From JBBRDU01 sp038230335 (GTDB taxonomy: Bacteria > Verrucomicrobiota > Verrucomicrobiia > Chthoniobacterales > UBA10450): 64,000 nt of DNA. A program made the position numbers and the translations under genes. Shown piece by piece: positions 40,045 through 48,667 of this stretch (its first letter is position 1; each line of letters starts with the position of its first letter). Below the pieces are notes generated by a model. That model worked only from the letters and a program-made list of their open reading frames with translations. It was not told the origin of the DNA and did no database searches. The stretch is taken from contig JBBRNL010000002.1 of NCBI GenBank assembly GCA_038230335.1, forward strand, positions 248,001 through 312,000. The letters are read 5' to 3'.

Positions 40045-41736
40045 ATGCCAAAACTTATCGAATGCGTCCCAAATTTCTCGGAGGGACGCGACCTGGCCAT
40101 CATTCAGCAGATTACCGCTGCCATTGAATCGGTTGAAGGAATCTCCCTTCTCGGTGTCGATCCCGGCGCCAGCACTAATCGCACGGTGGTCACGTTTGTG
40201 GGCAGTCCGGCCGCGGCGGTGGAAGCCGCCTTCCGTGGCATGCAAAAGGCAGCCGAGCTGATTGACATGCGCACGCACAAAGGTGCCCATCCCCGCATGG
40301 GCGCTACCGATGTGTGTCCCTTTATCCCCGTGAGCGACGTGAGCTGGGAAGAAGCCATCGCCTGTGCCAACCAGCTAGGCAAACGGGTCTCAGATGAATT
40401 GAATATTCCCGTGTATCTCTACGAAAAAGCCGCGCAAAATCCTTCCCGCGCAAATCTCGCGGAGATACGGGCCGGAGAATACGAGGGCTTTTTCGAAAAA
40501 ATAAAAGCGCCCGCATGGAAGCCGGATTTTGGGCCATCCCTATTCAATGAGAGGTCGGGCGCAACGGCCATTGGTGCGCGGGAATTTTTGGTCGCTTACA
40601 ACGTCAACCTGAACACGAGATCGGTGCGAAGAGCGACCTCGGTTGCTTTTGACGTCAGGGAAAATGGCCGGACCAAGACGGAGGATGACAGGCCCTCCGG
40701 AAAGCCGGTGCTCGATGAGAGCGGAGAACCTGTCCGTATTCCCGGGTTGTTGAAACACGTTAAAGCCATCGGCTGGTATGTGGAAGAATATGGAACCGCG
40801 CAGGTCTCCATGAACCTGACCAACATTGAAGAGACCTCTCTGCATGCGGCTTTTGATGCGTGTTGCGAAGCGGCGGCCCAGCGCGGCTTGCGTGTCACCG
40901 GTTCGGAAATCGTGGGCCTGCTTCCCAAGAAATGTCTGATCGACGCCGGAAGATATTTTCTCAAAAAACAGCGATGGTCGGAAGGCGCGTCGGAAGAAGA
41001 GCTGATTGACCTCGGGATCCGCTCCATGGGATTGAGTGAACTAAAACCCTTTGATGCAAAGGAAAAAATTATTGAAATCAAAATGGAAGCCGTTTCAAAA
41101 AAATCAAAATCACTCGTGCAGATGGACCTGCGTCAATTCTGCAATGAAACCCTGAGCGATTCTCCGGCGCCGGGGGGCGGTTCAGTCGCCGCCTTGATGG
41201 GCGCGCTGGGCGTTTCGCTCGGCGGAATGGTGGCCAACCTCTCGGCCGGGAAACGCGGTTGGGACGATAAACTCGAGTATTTCAGCGATTGGGCGGTTCA
41301 GGCGCAGCAACGGAAAGACGAATTGCTGTTTCTGGTGGACGAAGATACGGCCGCCTTCAACAAGGTGATGGATGCATTTGCCTTGCCCAAGGATTCTGCC
41401 GAAGAAAAAATCGCACGCTCTGTCGCCATCCAGTCGGCCAATCAATATGCCGCGGAGATCCCGCTGCGCGTCATGGAGACTGCGTCTAAATCCTATCCGA
41501 TTCTTGCTGAGATGGCGGAGAAGGGGAATCCTGCATCAATCTCAGATGTAGGCGTAGGCCTTCTCGCTTTGCGTGCCTGTATTGAGGGAGCGGCCCTGAA
41601 TGTACGAATTAATCTGGCGAACATGAAAGACGACAAAGTGAAGTCAGCGCTTCTGAAGAAAGTGCAGGAACTTTGTACCGAGTCCGAATCGCGATTTAAG
41701 GCCATTATCCAGATCGTCGAAAGCAAAATAGATTGA
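40045..41736 (+). CDS. Fused glutamate formimidoyltransferase / formimidoyl-THF cyclodeaminase
   Basis: 563 residues, two enzymes in one chain. The N-terminal ~330 residues are the formiminotransferase (IECVPNFSEGRD, catalytic histidine region HKGAHPRMGATDVCPFIP, GYLEP-region equivalents); the C-terminal ~200 residues are the cyclodeaminase (CNETLSDSPAPGGGSVAAL, GALGVSLGGMVANLS, DEDTAAFNKVMDAF). This is the animal FTCD layout, also seen in some bacteria. It uses N-formiminoglutamate and tetrahydrofolate to give glutamate and 5,10-methenyl-THF, so histidine carbon enters the folate pool instead of being released as formamide. A GTG at 40042 is an alternative start. Confidence 0.94.
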   Translation: MPKLIECVPNFSEGRDLAIIQQITAAIESVEGISLLGVDPGASTNRTVVTFVGSPAAAVEAAFRGMQKAAELIDMRTHKGAHPRMGATDVCPFIPVSDVSWEEAIACANQLGKRVSDELNIPVYLYEKAAQNPSRANLAEIRAGEYEGFFEKIKAPAWKPDFGPSLFNERSGATAIGAREFLVAYNVNLNTRSVRRATSVAFDVRENGRTKTEDDRPSGKPVLDESGEPVRIPGLLKHVKAIGWYVEEYGTAQVSMNLTNIEETSLHAAFDACCEAAAQRGLRVTGSEIVGLLPKKCLIDAGRYFLKKQRWSEGASEEELIDLGIRSMGLSELKPFDAKEKIIEIKMEAVSKKSKSLVQMDLRQFCNETLSDSPAPGGGSVAALMGALGVSLGGMVANLSAGKRGWDDKLEYFSDWAVQAQQRKDELLFLVDEDTAAFNKVMDAFALPKDSAEEKIARSVAIQSANQYAAEIPLRVMETASKSYPILAEMAEKGNPASISDVGVGLLALRACIEGAALNVRINLANMKDDKVKSALLKKVQELCTESESRFKAIIQIVESKID

Positions 41737-41814
41737 AACGAAGAGTCAGTATTCTTCATCTCCTGCGTCTTTGCGCCTGACCCTCGCCGGGGCCCGGGCG
41801 AGCCGGTTAACAAC

Positions 41815-43065
41815 GTGAGCACCATCGCAATTCTCAACGCCTCGCAGCTTGTCACGCTGGCCGGTCCGGCGCGACCGCGTCTTGGTCGAGAGTCGAGTGC
41901 ACTCTCGATTGTCACGGACGGCGGGATGCTCATTCGTGATGGAACGATTGTCGCGGTTGGAGCATCGCTCGAAATTGAGCGCGCTTTGCCGGCTGATGCT
42001 CAGGTCGTCCATGCGCAAAAGCAGATTGTGTTACCAGGTTTCGTCGACGCGCATGCCCATCCCGTTTTTGCCGGCAACCGCGTGGACGAGTTTGAGTTGC
42101 GCGCTCAGGGCGCGACCTACGAGGAAATTGCCAAGGCCGGCGGCGGCATTCGTTCGACCGTCCGGAAAACCCGTGCCGCCAGCGAAGAGCAGTTGCTCGA
42201 GCAGGCGCTGAAGCACGCGCGCTGGTTCTTGCAAGGCGGGACGACCACGGTGGAGGCAAAATCCGGTTACGGACTTTCCCTGGAAGACGAATTGAAGATT
42301 CTGCGCGTCATTCGGGGGCTGGGCGGAAAGTCGCCCATCGAGTTTGTGCCAACTTTTCTCGGCGCGCACGCCGTGCCCGGCGAATATCAAGACGACCCGG
42401 ATGCCTACGCGACATGTGTCATCCACGAAATGTTGCCGCGCGTCATGGCGGAACATCTGGCCGAGTACTGCGATGTATTCTGCGAACACGGCTACTTTGA
42501 AATTCCCGTGGCCCGGAGGATTCTGACTGAGGCGAAGAGGATAGGACTGGGCCTTCGTCTGCACGTCGATCAGCTTTCTAATTCAGGCGGCGCCATGCTC
42601 GCAGCCGAGTTAGGAGCGACCACGGCTGATCATTTGGAAAAGACAGACGAGCAGGGGATTGCGGCGATGAAAGCGGCGGGTGTGCAACCCGTGTTGCTCC
42701 CCGGTTCGGTCTATGCGCTGGCCGCGTCCGCCTATCCGCGTGCGAGAGAGATGATAGAGGCCGGGCTCGCTCTGGTGATTGCGACCGACTTCAATCCCGG
42801 CTCATCGCCCACCGCTTCCATGCCGATGGTCCTGTCGCTGGCCTGCACACAAATGAAGATGTCGCCGGCCGAAGCGATCAGTGCGGCCACGATCAACCCA
42901 GCCTACAGCCTGAACCGAGGTGCCCGAATCGGTTCGCTCGAACCGGGAAAGCTCGGAAACTTTACCCTCTTCGATTGCGAAGATTACCGCGAGCTTGCCT
43001 ATTGGTTTGGCAGTTCGCAGACCAGCGCGGTTTATGTTGGGGGAGAGTGTGTTTACAGCGCCTAG
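41815..43065 (+). CDS. hutI: Imidazolonepropionase
   Basis: 416 residues from a GTG. It opens imidazolone-propionate to N-formiminoglutamate, the substrate of the upstream fused enzyme. The amidohydrolase metal site is visible: DAHAHPVFAGNRVDEF, a later histidine in LHVDQLSNSGGA, and the aspartate in VIATDFNPGSSPT. The order hutH-hutU-ftcD-hutI gives a complete path to glutamate; a 78-base gap precedes this gene, so an internal promoter is possible. Confidence 0.95.
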   Translation: MSTIAILNASQLVTLAGPARPRLGRESSALSIVTDGGMLIRDGTIVAVGASLEIERALPADAQVVHAQKQIVLPGFVDAHAHPVFAGNRVDEFELRAQGATYEEIAKAGGGIRSTVRKTRAASEEQLLEQALKHARWFLQGGTTTVEAKSGYGLSLEDELKILRVIRGLGGKSPIEFVPTFLGAHAVPGEYQDDPDAYATCVIHEMLPRVMAEHLAEYCDVFCEHGYFEIPVARRILTEAKRIGLGLRLHVDQLSNSGGAMLAAELGATTADHLEKTDEQGIAAMKAAGVQPVLLPGSVYALAASAYPRAREMIEAGLALVIATDFNPGSSPTASMPMVLSLACTQMKMSPAEAISAATINPAYSLNRGARIGSLEPGKLGNFTLFDCEDYRELAYWFGSSQTSAVYVGGECVYSA

Positions 43066-43130
43066 GCGCGCCCTCGTACATAGCCACTCCATGGGGTGCC
43101 TCGATAGGCCGAGGCGGCGAAAGCACTTAG

Positions 43131-43185
43131 TAGGGGCGATTTGACCCCGATCTCCCTCGGGCGGTTCAGTGAACCGCCCCTACCT
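43131..43185. repeat. Composite palindromic repeat, copy A
   Basis: GTAGGGGCGATTTGACCCCGA lies near 43131-43151, then GGGCGGTTCAGTGAACCGCCC at 43159-43179 with CTACC after it. The outer GTAGGGGCG and CGCCCCTAC are inverted, and TTCAGTGAA is an inner palindrome. Related copies are at 51982-52068 and 63790-63856. It sits in the 217-base hutI-tig spacer, where no gene is seen. Confidence 0.65.
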
Positions 43186-43282
43186 AGTGATGCGGGCGCT
43201 CATCGGACGCCAAAGTTCGCCCAGTCACGGAACGGGCGCGTATTTGCGTGCGCACGCGCGCACCGTTAACGTGCGCTTCGCC

Positions 43283-44620
43283 ATGAAAGTTGAAGTAGAA
43301 AAGCAGCCCGATTCCGTGTCGACGCTAAAGATCGAACTGCCACCGGAGGAAGTATCGAAAGAGTGGGATGCCATCGCCAGCAGTTATGCGCGTTTTGCCA
43401 AGATACCGGGCTACCGGCCGGGCAAGGCGCCGCGCCGCGTGATTGAAGCCAAATTCCGGAAAGAAATTCAGGACGAATTGACCAAAAAGCTCGTTTCCAA
43501 GAGTTATCGGGAGGCCATCGATCAAGAGAAGTTGCGCGTTGTTTCGCTGACTAATCTCGACGGGGTGGAGTTTGGCCAGGATCGGTCGATTCGTTTTCGC
43601 GCCACGGTGGTGACGGCGCCGGAATTTGAACTCCCCGATTACAAGAACATCCCAGTCGAGTTGCCCGAGGTAAAAGTGGAAGAGACGGAGATCGATGCGG
43701 CGATCGAACGTTTACGCGAGCAATCGGCCGAATTCGTGGACGTGACGGATCGCGGATTGCAGATGGAAGATTTTGCGGTGGTCGATTTTGAAGGCTTGAT
43801 CGAGGGGAAGCCCATTAGCGAGGTCGTGCCGGCAGCGAGCAAGAATCTGCACGGGGGCAAGAAATTCTGGCTGCGGCTCGCGCCCGGCAATTTTCTGCCA
43901 AATTTTTGCGAACAACTGGTTGGTCAGCGGCGCGAGGAAAGCCGCGATGCGACTGTCGACTTTCCGGCTGATTTTGTCGTGCCCGAGCTGGCCGGGAAAC
44001 AGGCCGTTTATCATGTTACGCTGAACGAAATTAAGCAGAGAATTCTCCCGGAAGTGAACGATGAATTTGCTTCCAAATTGATGCCGGAAAAGACTCTGGC
44101 CGACGTTCGGCACATGATCGAACACGACATGGCTCATGAGAAAGAGCATGAATTGGAACGAGCCAGTGAAGCCCAGATTCTCAAACATCTGCACGATCAA
44201 ATCCCGTTCAACCTCCCTCCCAGTTTATTGCGTGGGGAAACGCGGCGGGCCTTGACGGAACTGGTGCAGCGAAATCGCGAACGGGGTATCACGGACGAAA
44301 TGCTCAAGGAAAAGGAGAAAGAATTGATCGAAGGTGCGGCGGGTCTGGCGAATCATCGGCTGCGCACGAATTTCATTCTCGGCCGCATCGCCGAGCGCGA
44401 GAAGATTGAGGTATCGCGCGAGGATCTGGATGAGCGCGTTCGGCAGGAGGCCAGCCGTTACAATGTGTCGGTCGAAAAAATGCGGCGCGAGCTGGAGGAA
44501 CACGACGGCCTGAACGCGCTCGCGGAACAGATACTGCTGGGCAAGACTCTTGATTTCCTAAAGGCGAATGTTAGCGTAAAACCAGCGGTAGAACCGGTGG
44601 TTTCCGAGCAAAAATCATGA
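43283..44620 (+). CDS. tig: Trigger factor
   Basis: 445 residues from ATG 43283 (MKVEVEKQPDSVSTLKIELP). Trigger factor is the ribosome-bound chaperone and prolyl isomerase at the tunnel exit. The ribosome-binding signature is in AKIPGYRPGKAPRRVIEAKF (consensus GFRxGKxP), followed by an FKBP-like domain and a long helical C-terminal arm. The open frame extends 114 bases upstream through repeat sequence and is not real coding. Overlaps clpP by 4 bases: a tig-clpP-clpX operon. Confidence 0.96.
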   Translation: MKVEVEKQPDSVSTLKIELPPEEVSKEWDAIASSYARFAKIPGYRPGKAPRRVIEAKFRKEIQDELTKKLVSKSYREAIDQEKLRVVSLTNLDGVEFGQDRSIRFRATVVTAPEFELPDYKNIPVELPEVKVEETEIDAAIERLREQSAEFVDVTDRGLQMEDFAVVDFEGLIEGKPISEVVPAASKNLHGGKKFWLRLAPGNFLPNFCEQLVGQRREESRDATVDFPADFVVPELAGKQAVYHVTLNEIKQRILPEVNDEFASKLMPEKTLADVRHMIEHDMAHEKEHELERASEAQILKHLHDQIPFNLPPSLLRGETRRALTELVQRNRERGITDEMLKEKEKELIEGAAGLANHRLRTNFILGRIAEREKIEVSREDLDERVRQEASRYNVSVEKMRRELEEHDGLNALAEQILLGKTLDFLKANVSVKPAVEPVVSEQKS

Positions 44621-45321
44621 TTCAATCTTCTCAGAATTTGTCGCAGTCCGTTCTTGTCCCGATGGTCGTGGAACAGACCGGGCGCGGTGAGCGGAGCTAC
44701 GATATTTATTCGCGTTTGCTCAAAGATCGCATCGTTTTTATCGGGACGCCGATCGACGATCACATTGCCAATCTGGTCATCGCGCAGTTGCTCTTTCTGC
44801 AGATGGAAGATGGCAAGAAAGACATTAGTATTTACGTCAACTCCCCGGGCGGCTCGGTCAGCGCGGGTCTGGCCATTTACGACACGATGCAGTTTTTAAC
44901 CTGCGACGTGACGACTTATTGCCTCGGGATGGCGGCGAGCATGGGGGCGGTATTGTTGTGCGCTGGAACCAAGGGAAAGCGCTTCGCCCTTCCGAATTCC
45001 GATATCATGATCCATCAAGTCTCCGGTGGCGCACAAGGACAGGCGAGCGACGTGGAGCGGCAGGTGGAATACATGTTCAAGTTGAAGAAACGGTTGATCC
45101 GCATCCTTGCGCAGCACACGGGCAAGTCCGAAGACCAAGTCCGCCTGGATTCGGATCGCGATTACTACATGTCGGCGACCGAGGCCAAAGCGTACGGCCT
45201 GGTCGATGAAGTCATTAAATCGCGCAAGGAAGTGAAACTGCTGGAAGGAGCAACCTCGCCCGCGAACGAGCGTGCGGCGGCCGTAGCTGAAGCGGCTTTG
45301 CCGCGCAAGGTAGAGGAATAG
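44617..45321 (+). CDS. clpP: ATP-dependent Clp protease proteolytic subunit
   Basis: 234 residues, longer than the usual ~200 because of an acidic/Ala-rich tail (ATSPANERAAAVAEAALPRK). The catalytic triad is Ser108 (GMAASMGA), His133 (IMIHQVSGG) and Asp182 (DRDYYM). ClpP forms the tetradecameric chamber and works with ClpX, encoded 23 bases downstream. Confidence 0.97.
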   Translation: MIQSSQNLSQSVLVPMVVEQTGRGERSYDIYSRLLKDRIVFIGTPIDDHIANLVIAQLLFLQMEDGKKDISIYVNSPGGSVSAGLAIYDTMQFLTCDVTTYCLGMAASMGAVLLCAGTKGKRFALPNSDIMIHQVSGGAQGQASDVERQVEYMFKLKKRLIRILAQHTGKSEDQVRLDSDRDYYMSATEAKAYGLVDEVIKSRKEVKLLEGATSPANERAAAVAEAALPRKVEE

Positions 45322-45344
45322 GAACTGCTCTAAAATCGGACACC

Positions 45345-46634
45345 ATGGCCCGCGCTTCCAACCTCACAATGTGTTCCTTTTGTGGCAAAAGCCACGCCGA
45401 GGTGCGCAAGCTGATTGCCGGTCCCGGCGTATACATTTGCGACAGCTGCATCAACGTCTGCAAAAGCATCCTCGATAAGGAGCTCACGGAAGACGCGCGG
45501 CGTCAGTCCTCCAACATCCGCGTGCCCAAGCCGGTCGATATCCGGCGCTCACTCGACCAGTATGTCATCGGACAGGACATCGCCAAAAAAACCCTCTCGG
45601 TCGCTGTTCATAACCATTTTAAGCGCGTGCTTCAGCCAGCCCCGCCTCCTACCGATGGATCCGCGGCAGCCGCTTTCCAGCCCGATCCTCTGGCCGACGT
45701 AGAGATTGAAAAGAGTAACATCCTGCTCATCGGGCCGACCGGTTCGGGTAAGACTTTGTTGGCCAAAACGCTGGCCAAGATTCTGGATGTCCCGTTCTGC
45801 ATCGCTGATGCGACCACTTTGACCGAAGCCGGCTACGTTGGGGAAGATGTTGAGAATATCATCCTGCGCCTGCTCCAGAATGCCGATTATGATGTGAAAC
45901 GGGCGGAGATTGGCATCGTTTACATTGATGAGATAGACAAGATCGGTCGCAAGACCGACAACGTGAGTATCACGCGGGACGTGTCGGGTGAAGGGGTGCA
46001 GCAAGCGTTGCTCAAGATTTTGGAAGGCAGCACCTGCAACGTGCCGCCGCAGGGAGGCCGCAAGCATCCGCACCAGGAATACATTCAGGTCAATACGGAG
46101 AAGATTCTTTTCATCTGCGGCGGGGCCTTCGTTGGTTTGGACAAGATCGTGCAGAAACGGGTCGGCCATAAGGTGATGGGCTTCGGCAGTCCCACCCTCG
46201 AGGTCGAGGAGGCTTTGCGCCGTGAATCCGTCCGGCACGTGGAACCCGAGGATCTTCTCGCTTTCGGGATGATTCCGGAATTCATCGGTCGTTTGCCCGT
46301 CCTGAGCTCGCTCGACGCATTAACGGAGGAAGAGATGGTTCAGATTTTGACCGAGACCAAGAATGCGATGGTCAAGCAATACACCAAGCTTTTCGCGATG
46401 GAGGGCGTTCGCTTGACCGTGACGAAGGATGCGTTAAAGGCACTCGCCGCCTTGGCCGTGACCAAGGGAACCGGGGCGCGCGCCCTCCGTTCGATGCTCG
46501 AGCGGATCATGCTCGATATCATGTACGATGTGCCGAGCCGCGAAGATATTGCCGAGGTGACGATTAATCGCGCCGTCGTCGAAGGGAAGAAACTCCCTCT
46601 CATCCGGAAGAAGCAGGACAAGGACGCGGCTTAA
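45345..46634 (+). CDS. clpX: ATP-dependent Clp protease ATPase subunit ClpX
   Basis: 429 residues. The N-terminal zinc-binding domain has C10, C13, C32 and C35 (MCSFCGKS, ICDSCINVC). The AAA+ module has Walker A GPTGSGKTLLAKTLA, Walker B IVYIDEIDKIG and sensor/arginine-finger regions; the IGF-type ClpP-contact loop appears as VMGFGSP. ClpX unfolds tagged proteins for ClpP. Confidence 0.97.
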   Translation: MARASNLTMCSFCGKSHAEVRKLIAGPGVYICDSCINVCKSILDKELTEDARRQSSNIRVPKPVDIRRSLDQYVIGQDIAKKTLSVAVHNHFKRVLQPAPPPTDGSAAAAFQPDPLADVEIEKSNILLIGPTGSGKTLLAKTLAKILDVPFCIADATTLTEAGYVGEDVENIILRLLQNADYDVKRAEIGIVYIDEIDKIGRKTDNVSITRDVSGEGVQQALLKILEGSTCNVPPQGGRKHPHQEYIQVNTEKILFICGGAFVGLDKIVQKRVGHKVMGFGSPTLEVEEALRRESVRHVEPEDLLAFGMIPEFIGRLPVLSSLDALTEEEMVQILTETKNAMVKQYTKLFAMEGVRLTVTKDALKALAALAVTKGTGARALRSMLERIMLDIMYDVPSREDIAEVTINRAVVEGKKLPLIRKKQDKDAA

Positions 46635-46649
46635 TCGTAGCTCCCTCGA

Positions 46650-46704
46650 CGGGCCAGACGGCCCGCGCTGGTTCACCCACGCAATTGCGTCGTCCAAGGC
46701 GTGG
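46650..46704. repeat. Nested inverted repeats in the clpX-cinA spacer
   Basis: CGGGCC-AGAC-GGCCCG (46650-46665) is a perfect hairpin without T tract. The 12-base palindrome ACGCAATTGCGT (46679-46690) lies inside CCACGC...GCGTGG (46677-46682 with 46699-46704). The spacer is 122 bases. It may be a further dispersed element or a regulatory site. Confidence 0.45.
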
Positions 46705-46756
46705 CCGCGTCTTCAATATTGGACGAAGGCGATAATTGGCGGAATTTCCTGCGCGC

Positions 46757-47995
46757 ATGAGAGTTTTTCTCCTCAACACGGGTACCGAGCTTCTTTTGGG
46801 CGATGTGCGGGATGCTCACCTGTCATTCCTCGCATCGCAGCTTCTTCCGCTTGGTCTGCGCATTACGGAACAGAGAACGGTTCCAGACGGACCGGCCATT
46901 CGCGATACACTGAAGGAGGTCTTCGTGAAGACGGACTTGATCTTTGTGACGGGCGGCCTGGGACCGACGAGCGATGATATTACCCGCGACCTGGTGGCAG
47001 AACTCTTTGGGTTGAGGCTTGTTCGTAACGAAACCGCACGACAGGCGATCACGCAGCGGTTGGCGCACCGCCGGATCCGGGTAACAGAATCGATTTTGCG
47101 TCAGGCCGATGCGCCCGAGGGAGCGCGAGTCCTCCCCAACGCCTTCGGCACAGCTCCAGGCCTGTTCCTTTCCGCCGGCATCAACCCGGCCATGCCCTCG
47201 CCGCATTTGTTTCTTTTGCCGGGTCCACCGCGGGAACTTCAGCCCATGTTCCGCGAGTCCGTCCGGCCGATCCTGCAATCGCTTTTTCCAAATCCAGAAA
47301 CGATCGTGCGAAAGCTCTACAAAATCGCGAACGTCGGCGAATCGGTCGTGGAATCAGCCGTCGGGGACAAGCTTCTCGCTATCCCGGGCCTGGAGGTAGG
47401 CTACTGTGCGCGCCCCGGCGAAGTGGACTTGCGAATCGTCGGTGGCCTTCAGGCGATTAGTCGGGGCGAATCGATTATCATGGAATCGCTCGGCACTTCT
47501 ATCTTTACGAGGAGCGACCAAATGCTGGAAGAGGTGCTTGTTCGATCTCTGGTGGAGCGAAAGGAAACGGTAGCGACGGCCGAATCTTGCACGGGCGGAC
47601 TGCTGGCGCATCGCCTCACGAATGTGCCGGGCGCATCCGAAGTTTTCCTGGCCGGCTATGTCACCTACGCCAACGAAGCGAAGGCGGATGTTCTTAACGT
47701 GGATGCAAGACGAATGGAAGAGCACGGAGCGGTCAGCGCCGAGGTTGTCTGCGCCATGGCCGAGGGCGCGCGGACGCGCGCGGGGGCAACGCATGCGCTC
47801 GCCACCACTGGCATTGCCGGACCGGGCGGCGGTTCGTCGGAGAAACCGGTTGGCACCGTTTTTGTGGGACTCGCTTCAGCCGGCGGTGAGTCGACCGCTC
47901 ACAATTTCTTTTTTCCGACGGACCGCGAGACCTTCAAGCAGATGGTCGCGCAGGCAGCGTTCGAGTTACTGCGCAAGAGACTAACGAAATTGTAG
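46757..47995 (+). CDS. cinA: CinA-like protein with nicotinamide-nucleotide amidase domain
   Basis: 412 residues from ATG 46757 (MRVFLLNTGTELLLG); a TTG at 46736 is less likely. The N-terminal COG1058/MoCF-like domain (FVTGGLGPTSDDITRD, LFLLPGPPRELQPMF) is linked to ADP-ribose pyrophosphatase activity in characterised CinA proteins. The C-terminal PncC domain (VATAESCTGGLLAHRLTNVPG, TGIAGPGGGSSEKPVGTV) deamidates NMN, a pyridine nucleotide salvage step. Despite the competence-induced name, no competence genes are near. Confidence 0.94.
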   Translation: MRVFLLNTGTELLLGDVRDAHLSFLASQLLPLGLRITEQRTVPDGPAIRDTLKEVFVKTDLIFVTGGLGPTSDDITRDLVAELFGLRLVRNETARQAITQRLAHRRIRVTESILRQADAPEGARVLPNAFGTAPGLFLSAGINPAMPSPHLFLLPGPPRELQPMFRESVRPILQSLFPNPETIVRKLYKIANVGESVVESAVGDKLLAIPGLEVGYCARPGEVDLRIVGGLQAISRGESIIMESLGTSIFTRSDQMLEEVLVRSLVERKETVATAESCTGGLLAHRLTNVPGASEVFLAGYVTYANEAKADVLNVDARRMEEHGAVSAEVVCAMAEGARTRAGATHALATTGIAGPGGGSSEKPVGTVFVGLASAGGESTAHNFFFPTDRETFKQMVAQAAFELLRKRLTKL

Positions 47996-48026
47996 TCGCA
48001 GACCGATCTTCCGGGCCCGGCGAAGC

Positions 48027-48665
48027 TTAGTAATCGCCCACGGCCACGGGTGTCCCGACTTTGACGTGGTCGTAGAATAGTTTCGCTCCGTCCGACGACA
48101 TTCGGACACATCCGTGCGAAGCAGGATAACCAGGCAGGATGCCGATATGCATGCCGACACCATCGCCGGTTAAACGCATGAACCATTTCATTTCTGCGCC
48201 GGTGAAATGGGTGCCGCTCGGAGCGGAGTCGATATGCGCGCTCACTCCAGAGCGCACGACCCGTCCCGAAGCATCGCGGAAGTCGCCGTAAATGCTGGAG
48301 TGATGGTTAGGATCTTTCTCGAGAACAGTGAACTGACCGGTTGGAGTGCTGTGGCCTCGTTTACCGGAGGAGATGGGTGCATCGATCGCGATTTGTTCGC
48401 CGATCATCAACCAGGCGCGTTGCTTCGTAATGGAGACTACGACATGGACAGAGTCCGGCGTGGCTTGATTCAAGGTCGACTGGTTAATCTTGACCGGCTC
48501 TTGGCGATGAATGAGGTCTGCCGCCTTACGCTGCGGCTGGGGCGGCGCGAGAGCTGGTCGCATGGGTGGCGGTTTGGGTCTGGACCCTAATAATTGAGCA
48601 TGGGCCAGTGCGCCAATGGAGAGCAGAGCGATCGCGGCGATCGATCGAAGGGTTAAGCGCGACAT
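48027..48665 (-). CDS. Exported L,D-transpeptidase (YkuD)
   Basis: 212 residues from the ATG at 48665. Signal peptide LTLRSIAAIALLSIGALAHAQ, Pro-rich linker (PKPPPMRPALAPPQPQ), then a YkuD domain with HIGILPGYPASHGCVRM holding the catalytic His and Cys. It probably makes 3-3 cross-links in peptidoglycan or anchors proteins to it. It starts 2 bases after the stop of the upstream exported gene, so the two are coupled. This is the second YkuD gene in the window, and unlike the first it has a signal peptide. Confidence 0.92.
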   Translation of the reverse strand: MSRLTLRSIAAIALLSIGALAHAQLLGSRPKPPPMRPALAPPQPQRKAADLIHRQEPVKINQSTLNQATPDSVHVVVSITKQRAWLMIGEQIAIDAPISSGKRGHSTPTGQFTVLEKDPNHHSSIYGDFRDASGRVVRSGVSAHIDSAPSGTHFTGAEMKWFMRLTGDGVGMHIGILPGYPASHGCVRMSSDGAKLFYDHVKVGTPVAVGDY

Positions 48666-48667
48666 GA

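Noticed and set aside
43169..43282. N-terminal extension of trigger factor
   Set aside because: It is translated from the composite repeat; the family N-terminus starts at 43283.
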